Shown here one piece after another: positions 42,270-53,700 of a DNA stretch of 56,542 nucleotides. Location: the IMG/VR virus record IMGVR_UViG_3300008952_002040, positions 1-56,542 of that record. One strand, 5' to 3'. How positions within the stretch are numbered: position 1 is the stretch's first letter; every line of letters begins with the position of its first letter. The position numbers and the translations under genes are program-made. Under the pieces are notes generated by a model, which had not been told where the DNA came from, ran no database searches, and saw nothing but the letters and a program-made list of their open reading frames with translations. The DNA is from a virus.

Positions 42270-45200
42270 TTATACTGCCAAAGCTAATGCTCTAAATTGT
42301 CGTATTAATGGAGGCTTAGCTGTATTCAATGTTTGCAATACAATCTTCACAGCAAAGGATGAAAAATCTTCCAATGGTAATGTTGTTGTAGCTATATCAT
42401 CATTGTTACCTGCTGTAAATTCATATTCTCTAAAATCATTCATAGAACTTGATATCGGCACAGTCACATCGGGATTACCTGTATCATTAAAAGGCACCCA
42501 ACCAATATCTTCAAAGTCTTCCTCAGAATTTGACCGTCTAATTTTATAATAGACTTTTAACCCAGCTTCGGATTGCACTGATGCATCAAACATAACTTTA
42601 ATTGCTGTGCTTGCTTGTCTCAAACTAATTTCTTTAGTCATATATATTGCTGTATTACTATCACCTTCTGGAGCAGTAGAATCTTTAAAAATATTGGCCG
42701 TTAAAGCACCAACATCAGAACTATCAGCTATTTTATTAATTCTATTAGCAATAGCTATAACACCAGATTGACCTTTACCAACATCTATAACCGGTGACAT
42801 TTCATTTCTACTTGAATTTAATTCTGCTGAAAACCTCAATGATTTCTTGCCCGCCAATTCATTAGCTTCATTAATAGGTGAAGCTATAATATGAGGCTTA
42901 GTAAAATTATAATTTTCATATAAAGGAAACTGAAACTTATCAGCATTATTAATTCTAAGATAAGAAGTCTGGGAAAATGCGCCTGAATCTGGAGATCCCA
43001 AAGTTTTACCAGAAGTTACTTGTGCATATGTATCTACGCTGGTAGCTGGATTATCTAAAATTCTAATCTTTGCATATAATGTATCATAAGGTACATTCTT
43101 TGTTATTAGTGCATTACTACCACCAGCCGACATTGTTCTTGTAGGCGGTGATGAAATCGGAATATCAAAACTATCAATTTCCATTCCGGTAATAGCTGTA
43201 TGTGTTTTATTAATTTCAGTTAGTGGTACTCCATTGAGAACATAACATTGAACAATACTATTATCACCATGTGTAGCTGCTGTAGTGCCATCTTGTCCGC
43301 GAACACAACCAGTTAAGTCATTGCCTGACACACCACTATAAGATATAATCTCATCATCAATTTTAATCCAACCTGTTGTTGGGAAATTAGTAGAAGATGT
43401 TAATGTAATGGTTGTATCTGCCGCTGTCAATGTGGCACCTTCATTTAATGTAGTATCTGATATTTCTGAATGTACATCCTTAATGATAACGTTGTTTATA
43501 GTATCATACATGCCGTGACCAAACATTTTAACTTTAGCTTTATTAGGTACAGCAGTATCAAATACAATCGGGTTTTTCTTTAAGTATCTTGTAGATCCAT
43601 CAGATTGTGGTACAAACCCTTCACTTCTTCCTAAAGGCTGATTAACCAGATATAAATTGCCGGTTTTACTTATATCAAATGAAGCTCTATAAAGTTGGAA
43701 TTTTAAATCTTCATACTGAGAAGCTGTCCATGTAGAAGCATTCTGCGATTTAAATAATGACCCCAAATATGGCTGTTCACTAATAGCTGAAGTTCCTCCA
43801 ACATCAATTTCCCCTAGTCTTGAAATCCAGACTTTATAATCCAAAGAAGCGCTAATTAATACTATACAATATTCTTGATTAGCATCTAGCTGCTGAGGCC
43901 ATTCAAAGGTAAATGTTGTGGGTAAAGAAGCATCACTGGAAACATTTACTTCTGAAGCTTCAAGAGTAATTTGGCTTCCAGGCATAGCTGTATCCGTTGG
44001 ATATCCATTTACTACTGTACGCAATTCACAACGAACTGGCGCTGGGGCTGCCGTTGTATCCTTTTCTCCAAAGAATACATCCACCTTAGTAGCAAAAACA
44101 CCATGTGGAAATTGTGGTTCTTGAATCATAATTGTTTGAGCAAGAGGATCAAACCATCCATGGAATCTTTCACCGGTTACTGTTGCGGTATCTGTATCTG
44201 TATCTGTATCTCTATCAGACGAACTTAAATTGGGATTGTCAGTAGAATCTCTTTTTTCAAACAAAGTATCATCTCTAATAACTCTTCCCTGTCGTAAGGA
44301 ATTTATCCTTTCTTGCTTAATTTGCTGTTGACCAAATGCATGATAAATTCCTTCTGCTGCAGTATCAATAGTCCCAACTATTTTACTATTAGTGTCACTA
44401 TCAGTTAATCTAAAAATTCCATCTCCAATCGGGAATCTCAAACCAGTTTCATTAGGAATAGTAAACGTACACTGTAATTGCCCCAATGAATCTGTTACCA
44501 ATGGCATCCCTCTAACCCCACTTGTAACTGTAGGCCACTGTAATACACCATTACTATCTGTGTATTGGGCATGATCTCGTACGGTGGTACCGTCAGCTCC
44601 CCGCTCACTAATCGTAAATGTTGTTCCTGTTTTAGCCGTATATATCATTTTTTCAGAAGTGACTAACATAGTGCCATTAATATCGGTCCACCTATATTGG
44701 TCATTTGAGCCCGGAGCTAAATCACCTGGATCAAAAGTTCTATCTGGCGAAACTGGATCTACCGCTCGGCTTATTGTTAATGCTCCCGGAGCATTAGGAA
44801 AACCTTGCGTATTACTTACCGTAACTGTTGTAGCTATTTTATCTATAGCAGATACTAAAGGACTATTAGCTACAGAAATACCAGACGGCCTTACATGATT
44901 ACCTACATCTCTATTATTAAAAAATGCATAAACTTGTGTGTTAGGTTTCATACCAGTAACAGTTATTTCCACATCACGCTGACGCATCCATGGAATAATT
45001 TCCATTGTAGTTTCATCACCAGTGCTTCTATTTTGTCGGAATTCTTCTAAATCAAATTGCGTACCTGTTCTAGATTGCTCTAAAGAAACTGTACCTGAGA
45101 CAGTATTTTCTACTGTAGTTGTCAATGTGGTTTCAATTTCCTCAAATCTCATCCGGCCGGGACGCCCAGATCGGTCTACGATAATTCGATCATCATTCCT

Positions 45201-48200
45201 GATTCCAACAATCTTTTCCTCGGAATCAGTCGTTACATCTGTTTCTATTTCCAAATCTAAATCAATCGAATCTGTTTGCCAAGAATTCCAATCTATTCGA
45301 GTAGTTTTGTTTCCCATCCAGGATAACCATTGGGCATAATCTCCTTCAACGTTTACAGTGAAAGCAGGTTCCCTATCAGTATCAATCCACAAGTCTGATT
45401 CTGGATTCAGTGTCATTGTTCCTTCCCAGAAAATCACATTAAACGGATTAAGATTTTCCAATCTAGAAGCATATGGATTACCATGGTTAGCTAATTTAGT
45501 ATCATTGTAAGGCAACATAACCATATCTGTCTTTCTTACATAATGGTCATCTAACCGATCTGTATCTGTTGAGTTTTCTTCTATTAATTCTACAGCTTGA
45601 ACATCATGCTCAGGTCTAAATTCACCCTTAAACTTATCTACAGATCCACCGTAATCTTCATGGAGGACATTACCCACACCATGATCTTTAAAACTATCTA
45701 CAATAAATCCTGTTTTAAATCTATCAAACCCATTAGCATCCAAAACTCTAAAATTCTCTGCTTCTTTTTCTAATAAAGATAAAGTTACTGTACGCTCAAT
45801 TGACCTTAAACGTTTTGAAAGACCGGTAATATCTTTCATTGTCCAACGTCTATTTGATGGAATAGTCAATCGCACATCTTTAGTGCTACGAGTATATGGC
45901 CAAATTTGAATACCGCACAACATCATGGAGTTTGGAATTATTTTATTTGAAAAAACCGGCTGTTGTGCTGAAACACCTTTTGATACAATAAGCTGTCCTT
46001 TATCGTTTATATATAATTTATCAGCACGTCCTAAATAATATTGATAATCTAATTCTATAATCGAATTTGGTTGTGGTAAATGTGTAAGAGAAGATCCAGA
46101 ACTTTCAAAATCTCTATTATTATGCGAGAACGGAGATATCGTAGCTGAAGTAGGCGATCCTATCATTGGCCGAAAATCCATCTGATCAGCAACTGATTCT
46201 CCCTTATAAGACGGCAATAAATCATATTCAACTTGGTTAGCATAAGAATCTACAGAAAAATATTCACCAGAGGCATGTGTGAAATAATCAAAGACAATAG
46301 CTAGTTGTCCAGTAGGAGGTGATTCGTTTCCTTTTCTTGTAATTCTAGCGAAATCATAATATCCATCTTTATGACCGTTATCAAAGGAATATTTTTCACT
46401 AATATCTTCCGAATGAGCATTAACCGTTACAACATTAGCTGTTTCTTTTGTGGTTTGCCCTGTAATACTATCCAAAGAAGTAAATGTTCCAGTTTGATAT
46501 ACAAATTGTAAAGTGCCGGAAGAATCATCATTAACTACTAATGCAGTAGCTTTAGAAACTGAACCTAATATTTGCTCTCCGTCTGAAAAGGTGCCAGTAT
46601 AACTTGATATTGTTAAAGAGGGTATGACAGGCGCAGTTGCAATATTAACAGATTCAAAAATACTCCAACATCTATAACCATCAGCTACACCTAAACTGAT
46701 CTGCCGATCCTCTACCCGGAGACCATAAACAGAACTTGAAGCACCATTTTCTGATATTATTTTGGTGTGCATTTTCGTTAAAGTTTTAGCTGCTTCATTA
46801 ACATCAGCTAACTGTATAGTAGCTGAAATTTTTATTTTAGTATTTGTTCCCCAATCACTGTTAGTCATGGTTAAGGTTTTATTTGAAGCTGTAAGAGTAA
46901 ATCCTGAATCTGCTGAAACTATATCACCTTGAGCAATACCAGTTGTTGATGTGCCTAATAGCATTATAGATAAAGTATAATCTTTTTCAGCAAACGGTAA
47001 AAATGTTTCATTTGTACCTACATTTATAGTAATCTCACCGCCAGTTGTTGTTTCCACCCAAAACTGCCGTCTAACCTTTACTTGAGTATCAATTGGATAT
47101 AATGTTTTAACATTTCTATGTGGAATATTCCATATTGAAGTCGAACGAGCAGGATCTTTAATTTCTCCTCTATAGCGTATAGCTTCTGCTCCAGTTATAT
47201 TTAAAGTATAAGCAGAATCAACTGTTGCTACATTAGAATCTAATCCAGTACCTATGGATGATACTCTCCGAGTTTCAATTGCTCCACCAGCAGCTGATGG
47301 CATACCAAGAATATCTCCTACTACAAGTTCTTCATCATAGAAGGAATTAGTGCCTACTACCGAATTACTAATTTCTTCCCCAAGGATATTATCACCTAAA
47401 TCAGATGCTGCTAAAGTTAAACCTTCTTGTCGCAAAACTCCTAAACCATCTTCTAATCCAATCTCATCTACTGAACCAAAAGCATAATTGCCCGATAATG
47501 TAAAAGCTACATCTAAAGAAACATCAGCTGTAAAATCTTGTCCTGCTGCACTTGTAAATGTCTGAAAGATTTGTTTAACATCTTGACCAAAACTCCTATT
47601 TAAAATTATTGACGTTTGGCCCGTTATAGTATCTCCTGAGTGGCTGCTTGCAATAGATTCGCCTGTACTAAAGCGACCCACAACATTTTCTAATGTAAAT
47701 CGTGTATTGTTGCTTGTACCTGAAACCACCATACCAATTGCACCAGAAGTTTGTCCAGTAATTAAGGTTCCGGTTGTTAATGAACAGTTACCTGACATAG
47801 TAACATCAGTGAACATGTTAATGTCAAATAGATATAGTTTGAACAATGAAGTGTTATTAGTAGCAGAAGAGCCTGGAGTGCCAGTAGAATATTCCATCGT
47901 CTTAGCTCTAGCATAACCAACATGCTCACCATTACTTTGGCCTCTAACAGCTGTTTGTCTATTAAACAATTGAAGTGTTTTGAAGGTTTTAATATTTGTG
48001 GCAGCTGAGGTATCAGGATGAATGTCTGGAGTTCCATAAACATTTGTTATATTAGCATATTGTCCCATATTAGCAATAACATTGCCGTCAACCATAGTTT
48101 CAGAGTCACGAGCTTTATCAAACTCTACAGTTCTTGGAGAAAGAATTTCAACCTCTCGGCCGGCTACATAAGCTTTTCCTGGACTAACTATGGCTACAAA

Positions 48201-49268
48201 TTTATTAACATCACCTGCAGGAACATCTTCAAGTCCATACATTCCATTATTAATGCCGTCATTTAAATGCTCTTTAATATCAAATACAAAAGGCTTTACT
48301 ACATAATCTCCAGATTCTTCTGAAGTTCTCCTAGCTATCATATCCTCAACTACACTATATTCTGGATATCGAACATGGTGAATAATTCTACCAGCATCCA
48401 ATCTCATCAATTCTGTGAAATTGGTATCTGTTGCATCTGCCAAGCTATATTTCGCTAATACTAATTCTACTTTAAGGCGATCAGCCCCATCTGCAGCAAA
48501 ATTTGATGCACCTTGTGCATTATCTAACAGTGCATTATTAGTAAGTGATGTTACTACAGACTCTTGAACATCAAATCCAACCCTACAAGTAGGCACATTA
48601 GTATACTTTTCTATTATTAATGCTTGGTCATCGGTTTGTACAAACATACCACGAACAAAGAAAACACCCGCTGTGACCGTTACAGCACACCCGGTATGTG
48701 TAGCACTAGAGCTTTCTAATATAGCTGAATAAGCATTAGCACCGTAAGATGCTCCATTAGCAGCAAAGATAGTGCCATCTGATTTGATTTGCTCGCCGTC
48801 TGTAAATACCTTTGCAGCGTTATCTGTTCCTGATGATATGTATTTTACAAAAAGAGTATCTGGATCTGTTCCATCTGCAACTGCATAATTAATAACTCTA
48901 GCTGTAACACCCGAATCAGCTCCTGTGATTATGGTATCTTTATATGTGGATAGATAAGTTGATACTTCCCACACTAGATTTGGGTCGGTACTTGAATTGT
49001 CAGCTATGTTTGAGCGTCCTACTTTAGGTTGAAGCTTAATTGCAAAATAATTTTTATCAAACCCAACATTTCCAGGAATTACAATTGAACCTTCTTGGAA
49101 GATGTGTCTACCAAATCGCTCAATTTGATTTTGTAAAATGGATTGAAGTTGTGTTAATTCTCTAGCTTGAACTGCTTTAGCAGGCTTAAAAAGTACCTTA
49201 TGGAATTGATCAGCTTCATTGTAATCATCAAAATAAGGGCTTACGTTTAAATCTGTTTTTTGTGCCAT
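42270..49268 (-). CDS. Giant DUF4815-type baseplate/tail protein (2332 aa)
   Basis: The N-terminus has the hallmark of the DUF4815 family of T4-like marine phage structural proteins: NVSPYFDDYNEADQFHKVLF, then AVQARELTQLQSILQNQIERF and RHIFQEGSIVIPGN. The family is always next to gp8, as here, and probably replaces the T4 gp9/gp10 region at the baseplate rim, where fibres attach. Later segments hold several small beta domains, among them EGATLTAADTTITLTSSTNF followed by CVRGQDGTTAA, a repeat also found twice in the gp7 of this phage. A short DTDTDTDTATV run occurs near residue 1690. The C-terminus ends QFRALALAV. The identity as a baseplate-linked protein is firm from family and place, its exact role less so. 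Confidence 0.85.
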   Translation of the reverse strand: MAQKTDLNVSPYFDDYNEADQFHKVLFKPAKAVQARELTQLQSILQNQIERFGRHIFQEGSIVIPGNVGFDKNYFAIKLQPKVGRSNIADNSSTDPNLVWEVSTYLSTYKDTIITGADSGVTARVINYAVADGTDPDTLFVKYISSGTDNAAKVFTDGEQIKSDGTIFAANGASYGANAYSAILESSSATHTGCAVTVTAGVFFVRGMFVQTDDQALIIEKYTNVPTCRVGFDVQESVVTSLTNNALLDNAQGASNFAADGADRLKVELVLAKYSLADATDTNFTELMRLDAGRIIHHVRYPEYSVVEDMIARRTSEESGDYVVKPFVFDIKEHLNDGINNGMYGLEDVPAGDVNKFVAIVSPGKAYVAGREVEILSPRTVEFDKARDSETMVDGNVIANMGQYANITNVYGTPDIHPDTSAATNIKTFKTLQLFNRQTAVRGQSNGEHVGYARAKTMEYSTGTPGSSATNNTSLFKLYLFDINMFTDVTMSGNCSLTTGTLITGQTSGAIGMVVSGTSNNTRFTLENVVGRFSTGESIASSHSGDTITGQTSIILNRSFGQDVKQIFQTFTSAAGQDFTADVSLDVAFTLSGNYAFGSVDEIGLEDGLGVLRQEGLTLAASDLGDNILGEEISNSVVGTNSFYDEELVVGDILGMPSAAGGAIETRRVSSIGTGLDSNVATVDSAYTLNITGAEAIRYRGEIKDPARSTSIWNIPHRNVKTLYPIDTQVKVRRQFWVETTTGGEITINVGTNETFLPFAEKDYTLSIMLLGTSTTGIAQGDIVSADSGFTLTASNKTLTMTNSDWGTNTKIKISATIQLADVNEAAKTLTKMHTKIISENGASSSVYGLRVEDRQISLGVADGYRCWSIFESVNIATAPVIPSLTISSYTGTFSDGEQILGSVSKATALVVNDDSSGTLQFVYQTGTFTSLDSITGQTTKETANVVTVNAHSEDISEKYSFDNGHKDGYYDFARITRKGNESPPTGQLAIVFDYFTHASGEYFSVDSYANQVEYDLLPSYKGESVADQMDFRPMIGSPTSATISPFSHNNRDFESSGSSLTHLPQPNSIIELDYQYYLGRADKLYINDKGQLIVSKGVSAQQPVFSNKIIPNSMMLCGIQIWPYTRSTKDVRLTIPSNRRWTMKDITGLSKRLRSIERTVTLSLLEKEAENFRVLDANGFDRFKTGFIVDSFKDHGVGNVLHEDYGGSVDKFKGEFRPEHDVQAVELIEENSTDTDRLDDHYVRKTDMVMLPYNDTKLANHGNPYASRLENLNPFNVIFWEGTMTLNPESDLWIDTDREPAFTVNVEGDYAQWLSWMGNKTTRIDWNSWQTDSIDLDLEIETDVTTDSEEKIVGIRNDDRIIVDRSGRPGRMRFEEIETTLTTTVENTVSGTVSLEQSRTGTQFDLEEFRQNRSTGDETTMEIIPWMRQRDVEITVTGMKPNTQVYAFFNNRDVGNHVRPSGISVANSPLVSAIDKIATTVTVSNTQGFPNAPGALTISRAVDPVSPDRTFDPGDLAPGSNDQYRWTDINGTMLVTSEKMIYTAKTGTTFTISERGADGTTVRDHAQYTDSNGVLQWPTVTSGVRGMPLVTDSLGQLQCTFTIPNETGLRFPIGDGIFRLTDSDTNSKIVGTIDTAAEGIYHAFGQQQIKQERINSLRQGRVIRDDTLFEKRDSTDNPNLSSSDRDTDTDTDTATVTGERFHGWFDPLAQTIMIQEPQFPHGVFATKVDVFFGEKDTTAAPAPVRCELRTVVNGYPTDTAMPGSQITLEASEVNVSSDASLPTTFTFEWPQQLDANQEYCIVLISASLDYKVWISRLGEIDVGGTSAISEQPYLGSLFKSQNASTWTASQYEDLKFQLYRASFDISKTGNLYLVNQPLGRSEGFVPQSDGSTRYLKKNPIVFDTAVPNKAKVKMFGHGMYDTINNVIIKDVHSEISDTTLNEGATLTAADTTITLTSSTNFPTTGWIKIDDEIISYSGVSGNDLTGCVRGQDGTTAATHGDNSIVQCYVLNGVPLTEINKTHTAITGMEIDSFDIPISSPPTRTMSAGGSNALITKNVPYDTLYAKIRILDNPATSVDTYAQVTSGKTLGSPDSGAFSQTSYLRINNADKFQFPLYENYNFTKPHIIASPINEANELAGKKSLRFSAELNSSRNEMSPVIDVGKGQSGVIAIANRINKIADSSDVGALTANIFKDSTAPEGDSNTAIYMTKEISLRQASTAIKVMFDASVQSEAGLKVYYKIRRSNSEEDFEDIGWVPFNDTGNPDVTVPISSSMNDFREYEFTAGNNDDIATTTLPLEDFSSFAVKIVLQTLNTAKPPLIRQFRALALAV

Positions 49269-49280
49269 TTTATATTTTTC

Positions 49281-50672
49281 CTAGAACTCAATTACTAATT
49301 TTATATTTTCTGTTTGGTCTGTAGCTCGAACAATAGGAGCTCTTTGTTCGCAATATAACATATCTCCAGAAAAATAATCTATTTCTGGATTACTTAATGT
49401 ATCCACAACACCTGTAGCTAAACTTGCACTAGTAATTGTTTCACCAACTGTAAATGGTTTAATTTTCTTATCGTCAGAAACATTATAATCTGTTTGTATA
49501 TAATGTAATTTTTTACTTGTAGCGTCAAACTTAACAACCTCAGCTTTAGCTCCGGATGTTCCTCCGGTAATAACTTCGTCCACTAAAAACGATCCAGGAG
49601 TACCGCTGAATGTCAATGTTTTTAAAGCATTTAATGTTGAATCTGTTGCTGCCGTAGATGAGCCATAATCATTAGGATTTCGGACTAAACCGACCCTTCT
49701 AAAATCCTGATCGACTACAAAATCTCCAGCACCTTCTGATCCCACAAGTGATGTGTTTGTCATAACATAATATGCATAAAGTTCTTTAATGGAATCATAT
49801 CCGTGGCCGCCAGCGGGGCCAATGACCGCATTAAATACCGGATCAGTTACTCCAGTTCCCATAGCAGGCTCTGATGATAAATCTATATCAGCATATCTAT
49901 AATTACTACCTTGAGCCGTTACAGTAACCTCCGTAATAACTCCAGCAGAAATTGTAACAGAACACTCGCCTCCGGAACCATCACCTTCAATTTTTACATT
50001 ATGATAATCCCCGTCCGTGAATCCGGAGCCGCCAGACGTTATGAGAATACGCCGTATTTCACCATCAGCTGCACTAGACGATACTGATGTTTGTGTGCCG
50101 CCAGAAACAGTTCCTAAAGTATCATATACCGGCATAAAATCTACAGTTAAAAACTTTTGAACTTGTGTCGAGGTTAAAGTATACATATACTTCCAATAAT
50201 AATCATCGCCAGTTTTTACTTCAACATTAGATGTGTGTGTTGGTTTAGTTGTTGCTGCAGCACCACCATTATTCCACATACATTTATAAACTTTAAACTC
50301 GTCGGTCATAACAACAAAAGTAGAGTCTCCTAAATTTGTAGCACCACTAGTTGTGGTGTTAGAAGGACTATAATCATGCATATATTGGTCATATACGGTT
50401 CCTGACGTCCAATCTCGTCTCGGAATTACAAATTGAATGTCAGATGAAGTTATTTTTTTAGCAGCAAGCATATCCCGATAATTACGGAATTCTTCCTCTA
50501 CGTTATCTATTGGAGCTGGTGGAACTGTATCTGTTCCTCCGCCTGTTGTTGATGAAAATGGTAAAGGCCGACCCACATATAGATAATAATGTGTATTAGC
50601 CGATTCATCAAAAGACTCATAAAACTGCTCTGCATTATGAATCCTAAATTTATTGGTAATTATTGCTGACAT
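49281..50672 (-). CDS. 8: Baseplate wedge protein gp8
   Basis: The 463-aa product matches T4 gp8 at both ends: N-terminal IITNKFRIHNAEQFYESF (T4: IVTSKFR...NFYNSI), HYYLYVGRPLPFSS, VIPRRDW, and C-terminal YCEQRAPIVRATDQTENIKLVIEF (T4: MIYMENRPPIIMAMDQTEEI). In T4, gp8 dimers join gp10-gp7 to the wedge. It is longer than the 334 residues of T4 because of inserts in the middle (IRRILITSGGSGFTDGDY, DEVITGGTSGAKAEVV). A TATAAATA late promoter lies 30 bases upstream with a GGAG ribosome site between, so it opens a transcription unit with the DUF4815 gene. Confidence 0.9.
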   Translation of the reverse strand: MSAIITNKFRIHNAEQFYESFDESANTHYYLYVGRPLPFSSTTGGGTDTVPPAPIDNVEEEFRNYRDMLAAKKITSSDIQFVIPRRDWTSGTVYDQYMHDYSPSNTTTSGATNLGDSTFVVMTDEFKVYKCMWNNGGAAATTKPTHTSNVEVKTGDDYYWKYMYTLTSTQVQKFLTVDFMPVYDTLGTVSGGTQTSVSSSAADGEIRRILITSGGSGFTDGDYHNVKIEGDGSGGECSVTISAGVITEVTVTAQGSNYRYADIDLSSEPAMGTGVTDPVFNAVIGPAGGHGYDSIKELYAYYVMTNTSLVGSEGAGDFVVDQDFRRVGLVRNPNDYGSSTAATDSTLNALKTLTFSGTPGSFLVDEVITGGTSGAKAEVVKFDATSKKLHYIQTDYNVSDDKKIKPFTVGETITSASLATGVVDTLSNPEIDYFSGDMLYCEQRAPIVRATDQTENIKLVIEF

Positions 50673-50701
50673 TTTAAATCAAATCTCCGAGTTTATTTTA
50701 C

Positions 50702-50709
50702 TATTTATA
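50702..50709 (-). promoter_or_regulatory. T4-type late promoter TATAAATA for gp8
   Basis: A perfect octamer on the minus strand, 30 bases before the gp8 ATG (50672), overlapping the end of the gp7-like gene. A CTCGGAG ribosome site lies between it and the start. Confidence 0.7.
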
Positions 50710-53700
50710 CATTTTCTATTGTAATTTCTGACGGTGCCGGTATATACCAACGTCTTCCTGGATAATCTATAATATCTCCCAATTTTACGTTAGACCAATC
50801 TTGAATTCGGTATCCATGCTTCTGTGTTATTACAAACACATAATTATATACATCAGAGCCGTCTGTGTGTGTTGTTGCTGTGGTACTATTAGCACCTCTA
50901 GCACATCCAGTTAAATCGTTTCCGGATTTGCCAGTATATGTAATTTCTTCACTGTCTATTAATATGGTCCCGACAGTGGGGAATTCTGTAGCATCTGTTA
51001 GTGTTATTGTTGTATCTCCAGCGGACAAAATCGCACCTTCATTTAAAGTTGTTTTTTGCCGTGATTCATAAAAGCCGGCATTTGTGCCTGAAGTAGTTTC
51101 ATTTCTGGCAGATAACAAATAGCTGTTTGCGAATTTAAATTTATCAAAATTTCCTAAATTAGGCTGTCCATATCCATCATAACCAACTGTATTTAAAGGA
51201 TAACTAGGTTCTCTAATAATAGATACTCTTAGGGTTAAAGTAACATCTTTATCATTACTTAAATCAGTGTTTCTACTAACACCGCTTTCTGGTGCTGTGC
51301 TTAATGTTTCTGCTTCTGTTCCTAATCGTCGGCCATGCTTAGTTGTAAAGATAGTCTTGAAGGTTGAGAATAGTGGTGGAGTAAGAAGCTCTCTTGCAGT
51401 TCCAGCTGAAGATGTTGAAATGGTTTTAATCCTCACATCCACCGTTTGGATTGGATTAATTTCTCCAAATAAAGCAAACCCAGCAGGGTGTACTGAACTC
51501 AATAAAGAGTCTCGCCATAAACCAATAGATGTGGCTGTTTTTACTACATAAGAAAAATCTTGATAATAATAACTGTCTTGTATCTTTTTAGAATCTTCTG
51601 ATATCCATCCATCTTGATTAATATATGCTCCAAATGTTGCAGCTCCGGAAACAATTGAACTAAACACAGCCTTATCATTACTGAAAATTTTGCCAGTAAA
51701 ACTAGAAGCGGATTGTGTTAGTGTATCGTCAACAGAAAAATCTCCATCAATTGAAGATATCTTCATTAATTGTGTTTTTTGATTATAACTTTTAATGAGG
51801 GCTGTTCCGCCAGAAGAGCTTGTAACTGTTTGACCTACAACTGGTGGGTCTCCAGTTAAATTAATAATTAAAAGATTTTCTACTGTTGTTATTGTCGGAG
51901 CTGAATAATGCACTCCGGGCTCAGAAATAGATGTTGCTGCTATTTTTCCTATATTGCCATCTCCATAAGCTATAACAACGCCACCATTTCTAGCTTGACC
52001 AGCAACAACATCATAAGTAACAACAGCCGATCCATCATTATGTTGATATGCTGTAGTGCCTCCGGCTCCCCTAACACACCCAGTTAGAGTATTTGAAGAT
52101 ATTCCATAATATTCTATTTTTTCTTCGCCTATATAAATTGTTCCTGGACTTGTTGGTGTAGCTATATGAAATTCAGCTACAGACGTTAGTGTTATACTTG
52201 TAGCATCAGACTCTAAAATTCCACCTTCATTTAAAGTTGATGAGCCAGCTGGTAGATATAGTGAAGGTAAGGATTTATAGTTGTTTCCAAACTGTTTTAT
52301 CCTAATATCAGTAATATCTCTGATACCAGTATCTCTTTCTTGAACTAATTTATCCCCAGATATTGTATCATATTGTACTAAATCATCTTCTAATATAAAA
52401 TGGTCTTCAGCTCCCATACCATAATTTATTTCTTGGGTTAAATATAATCCATTTTCTATTAAAATTTCATCTCCAGCATTAGCTCCAGCACCATCAGTTC
52501 CGCCATCTTCTATGATAAACCTAAATTCATTTTCTAATGAACCAGTTTCTGGAGCAAAACCTCCATTAACCACACTAATTTCTGCTTTTAAAGAAGCTCC
52601 AAAAGTTCCGGTATTATCGACTAATAATTTGTCTCCAATTTCATATCCTTGGCCTGCTGTAGAAATGATAACATTATCTACCGAACCGGTGTTAAGCTCA
52701 GAAATTTCCGCTAATAGCCCATCCCCGTAGAGTGATGTTATATTTAAAGGATCTTCTTCAGTAAAATATTGCCCCGAAGCAGAAGTATCCATATCACCCA
52801 CCTGTGATGCTATTTTAGCCCAAAGAGTCCGCTCTGATTTAGTGTTATCTTGTCCATATATTTTTTGTCCTGCTATAAAGGTGCCCACAACACTAGATAA
52901 AACCAAATCATAAACAATAGATGTTCCAATTTGTAATTGAGTAACAGTTTCAACGACAGCTGTAGACTTTTCTATAACAGGATAATTATTAGTATCTGGC
53001 GGTGTTTTTGTAGCATTAACTTCTGGAGAAAAATGACCACCAGATCGGATAGAAAGGTCATTAACTCGCTCTTGAGTTATTGTTTCTCCAACAAGATTAT
53101 TTAAATTATATTGCTGAGTAAAAGATTGCTCATTTAAAATTTGGTTGCCTGATTCTAATATAAGGAATATATCATTGTTCTGTGAACCGCCAACCTCTAT
53201 ATTATTCTCTAATAATATAGCATCATTAACTTGTTGCACTCTTAATATAGGATCATTTGTCCATTTTCCTCCAGAAACTCTAAATACGTTTTCTGTTGGA
53301 TAAAATATTTCTACATTTTCATCCAATAGCAATCTAAAAAATATTTCATGTCCTTTTCTAGTTCCTTTGGTTTTATAAAGGTCGGTGATATTTTTTAAAA
53401 TGTTTTTCTTATTTACTCCAGGAGCTAAAGTCTTTGGAATAGTTTTTAAGAAAGCTGATTTAAATTCGTCAAAGAAAGAATCTATAGTATCATCAACATC
53501 AGCATATTTCATAAGATCAGAAATAGATTCTACTGGGTTTGATGTATAATCGAATATGTATCCAGCTGCATTGGAAGTTTGGCCAACAATTTGCTCATTT
53601 AGTAAAAATTTATTTTGGCTTGAAATAAACAATCTAGAGTTGTCATCAATATCTACAACACGAATTGTTGCTGTAGCTTTAGAAGTTTGCCCTATAATAG

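Noticed and set aside
47777-48266. Frames on both strands inside the DUF4815 gene
   Set aside because: Shadows in other frames of a single long conserved gene.
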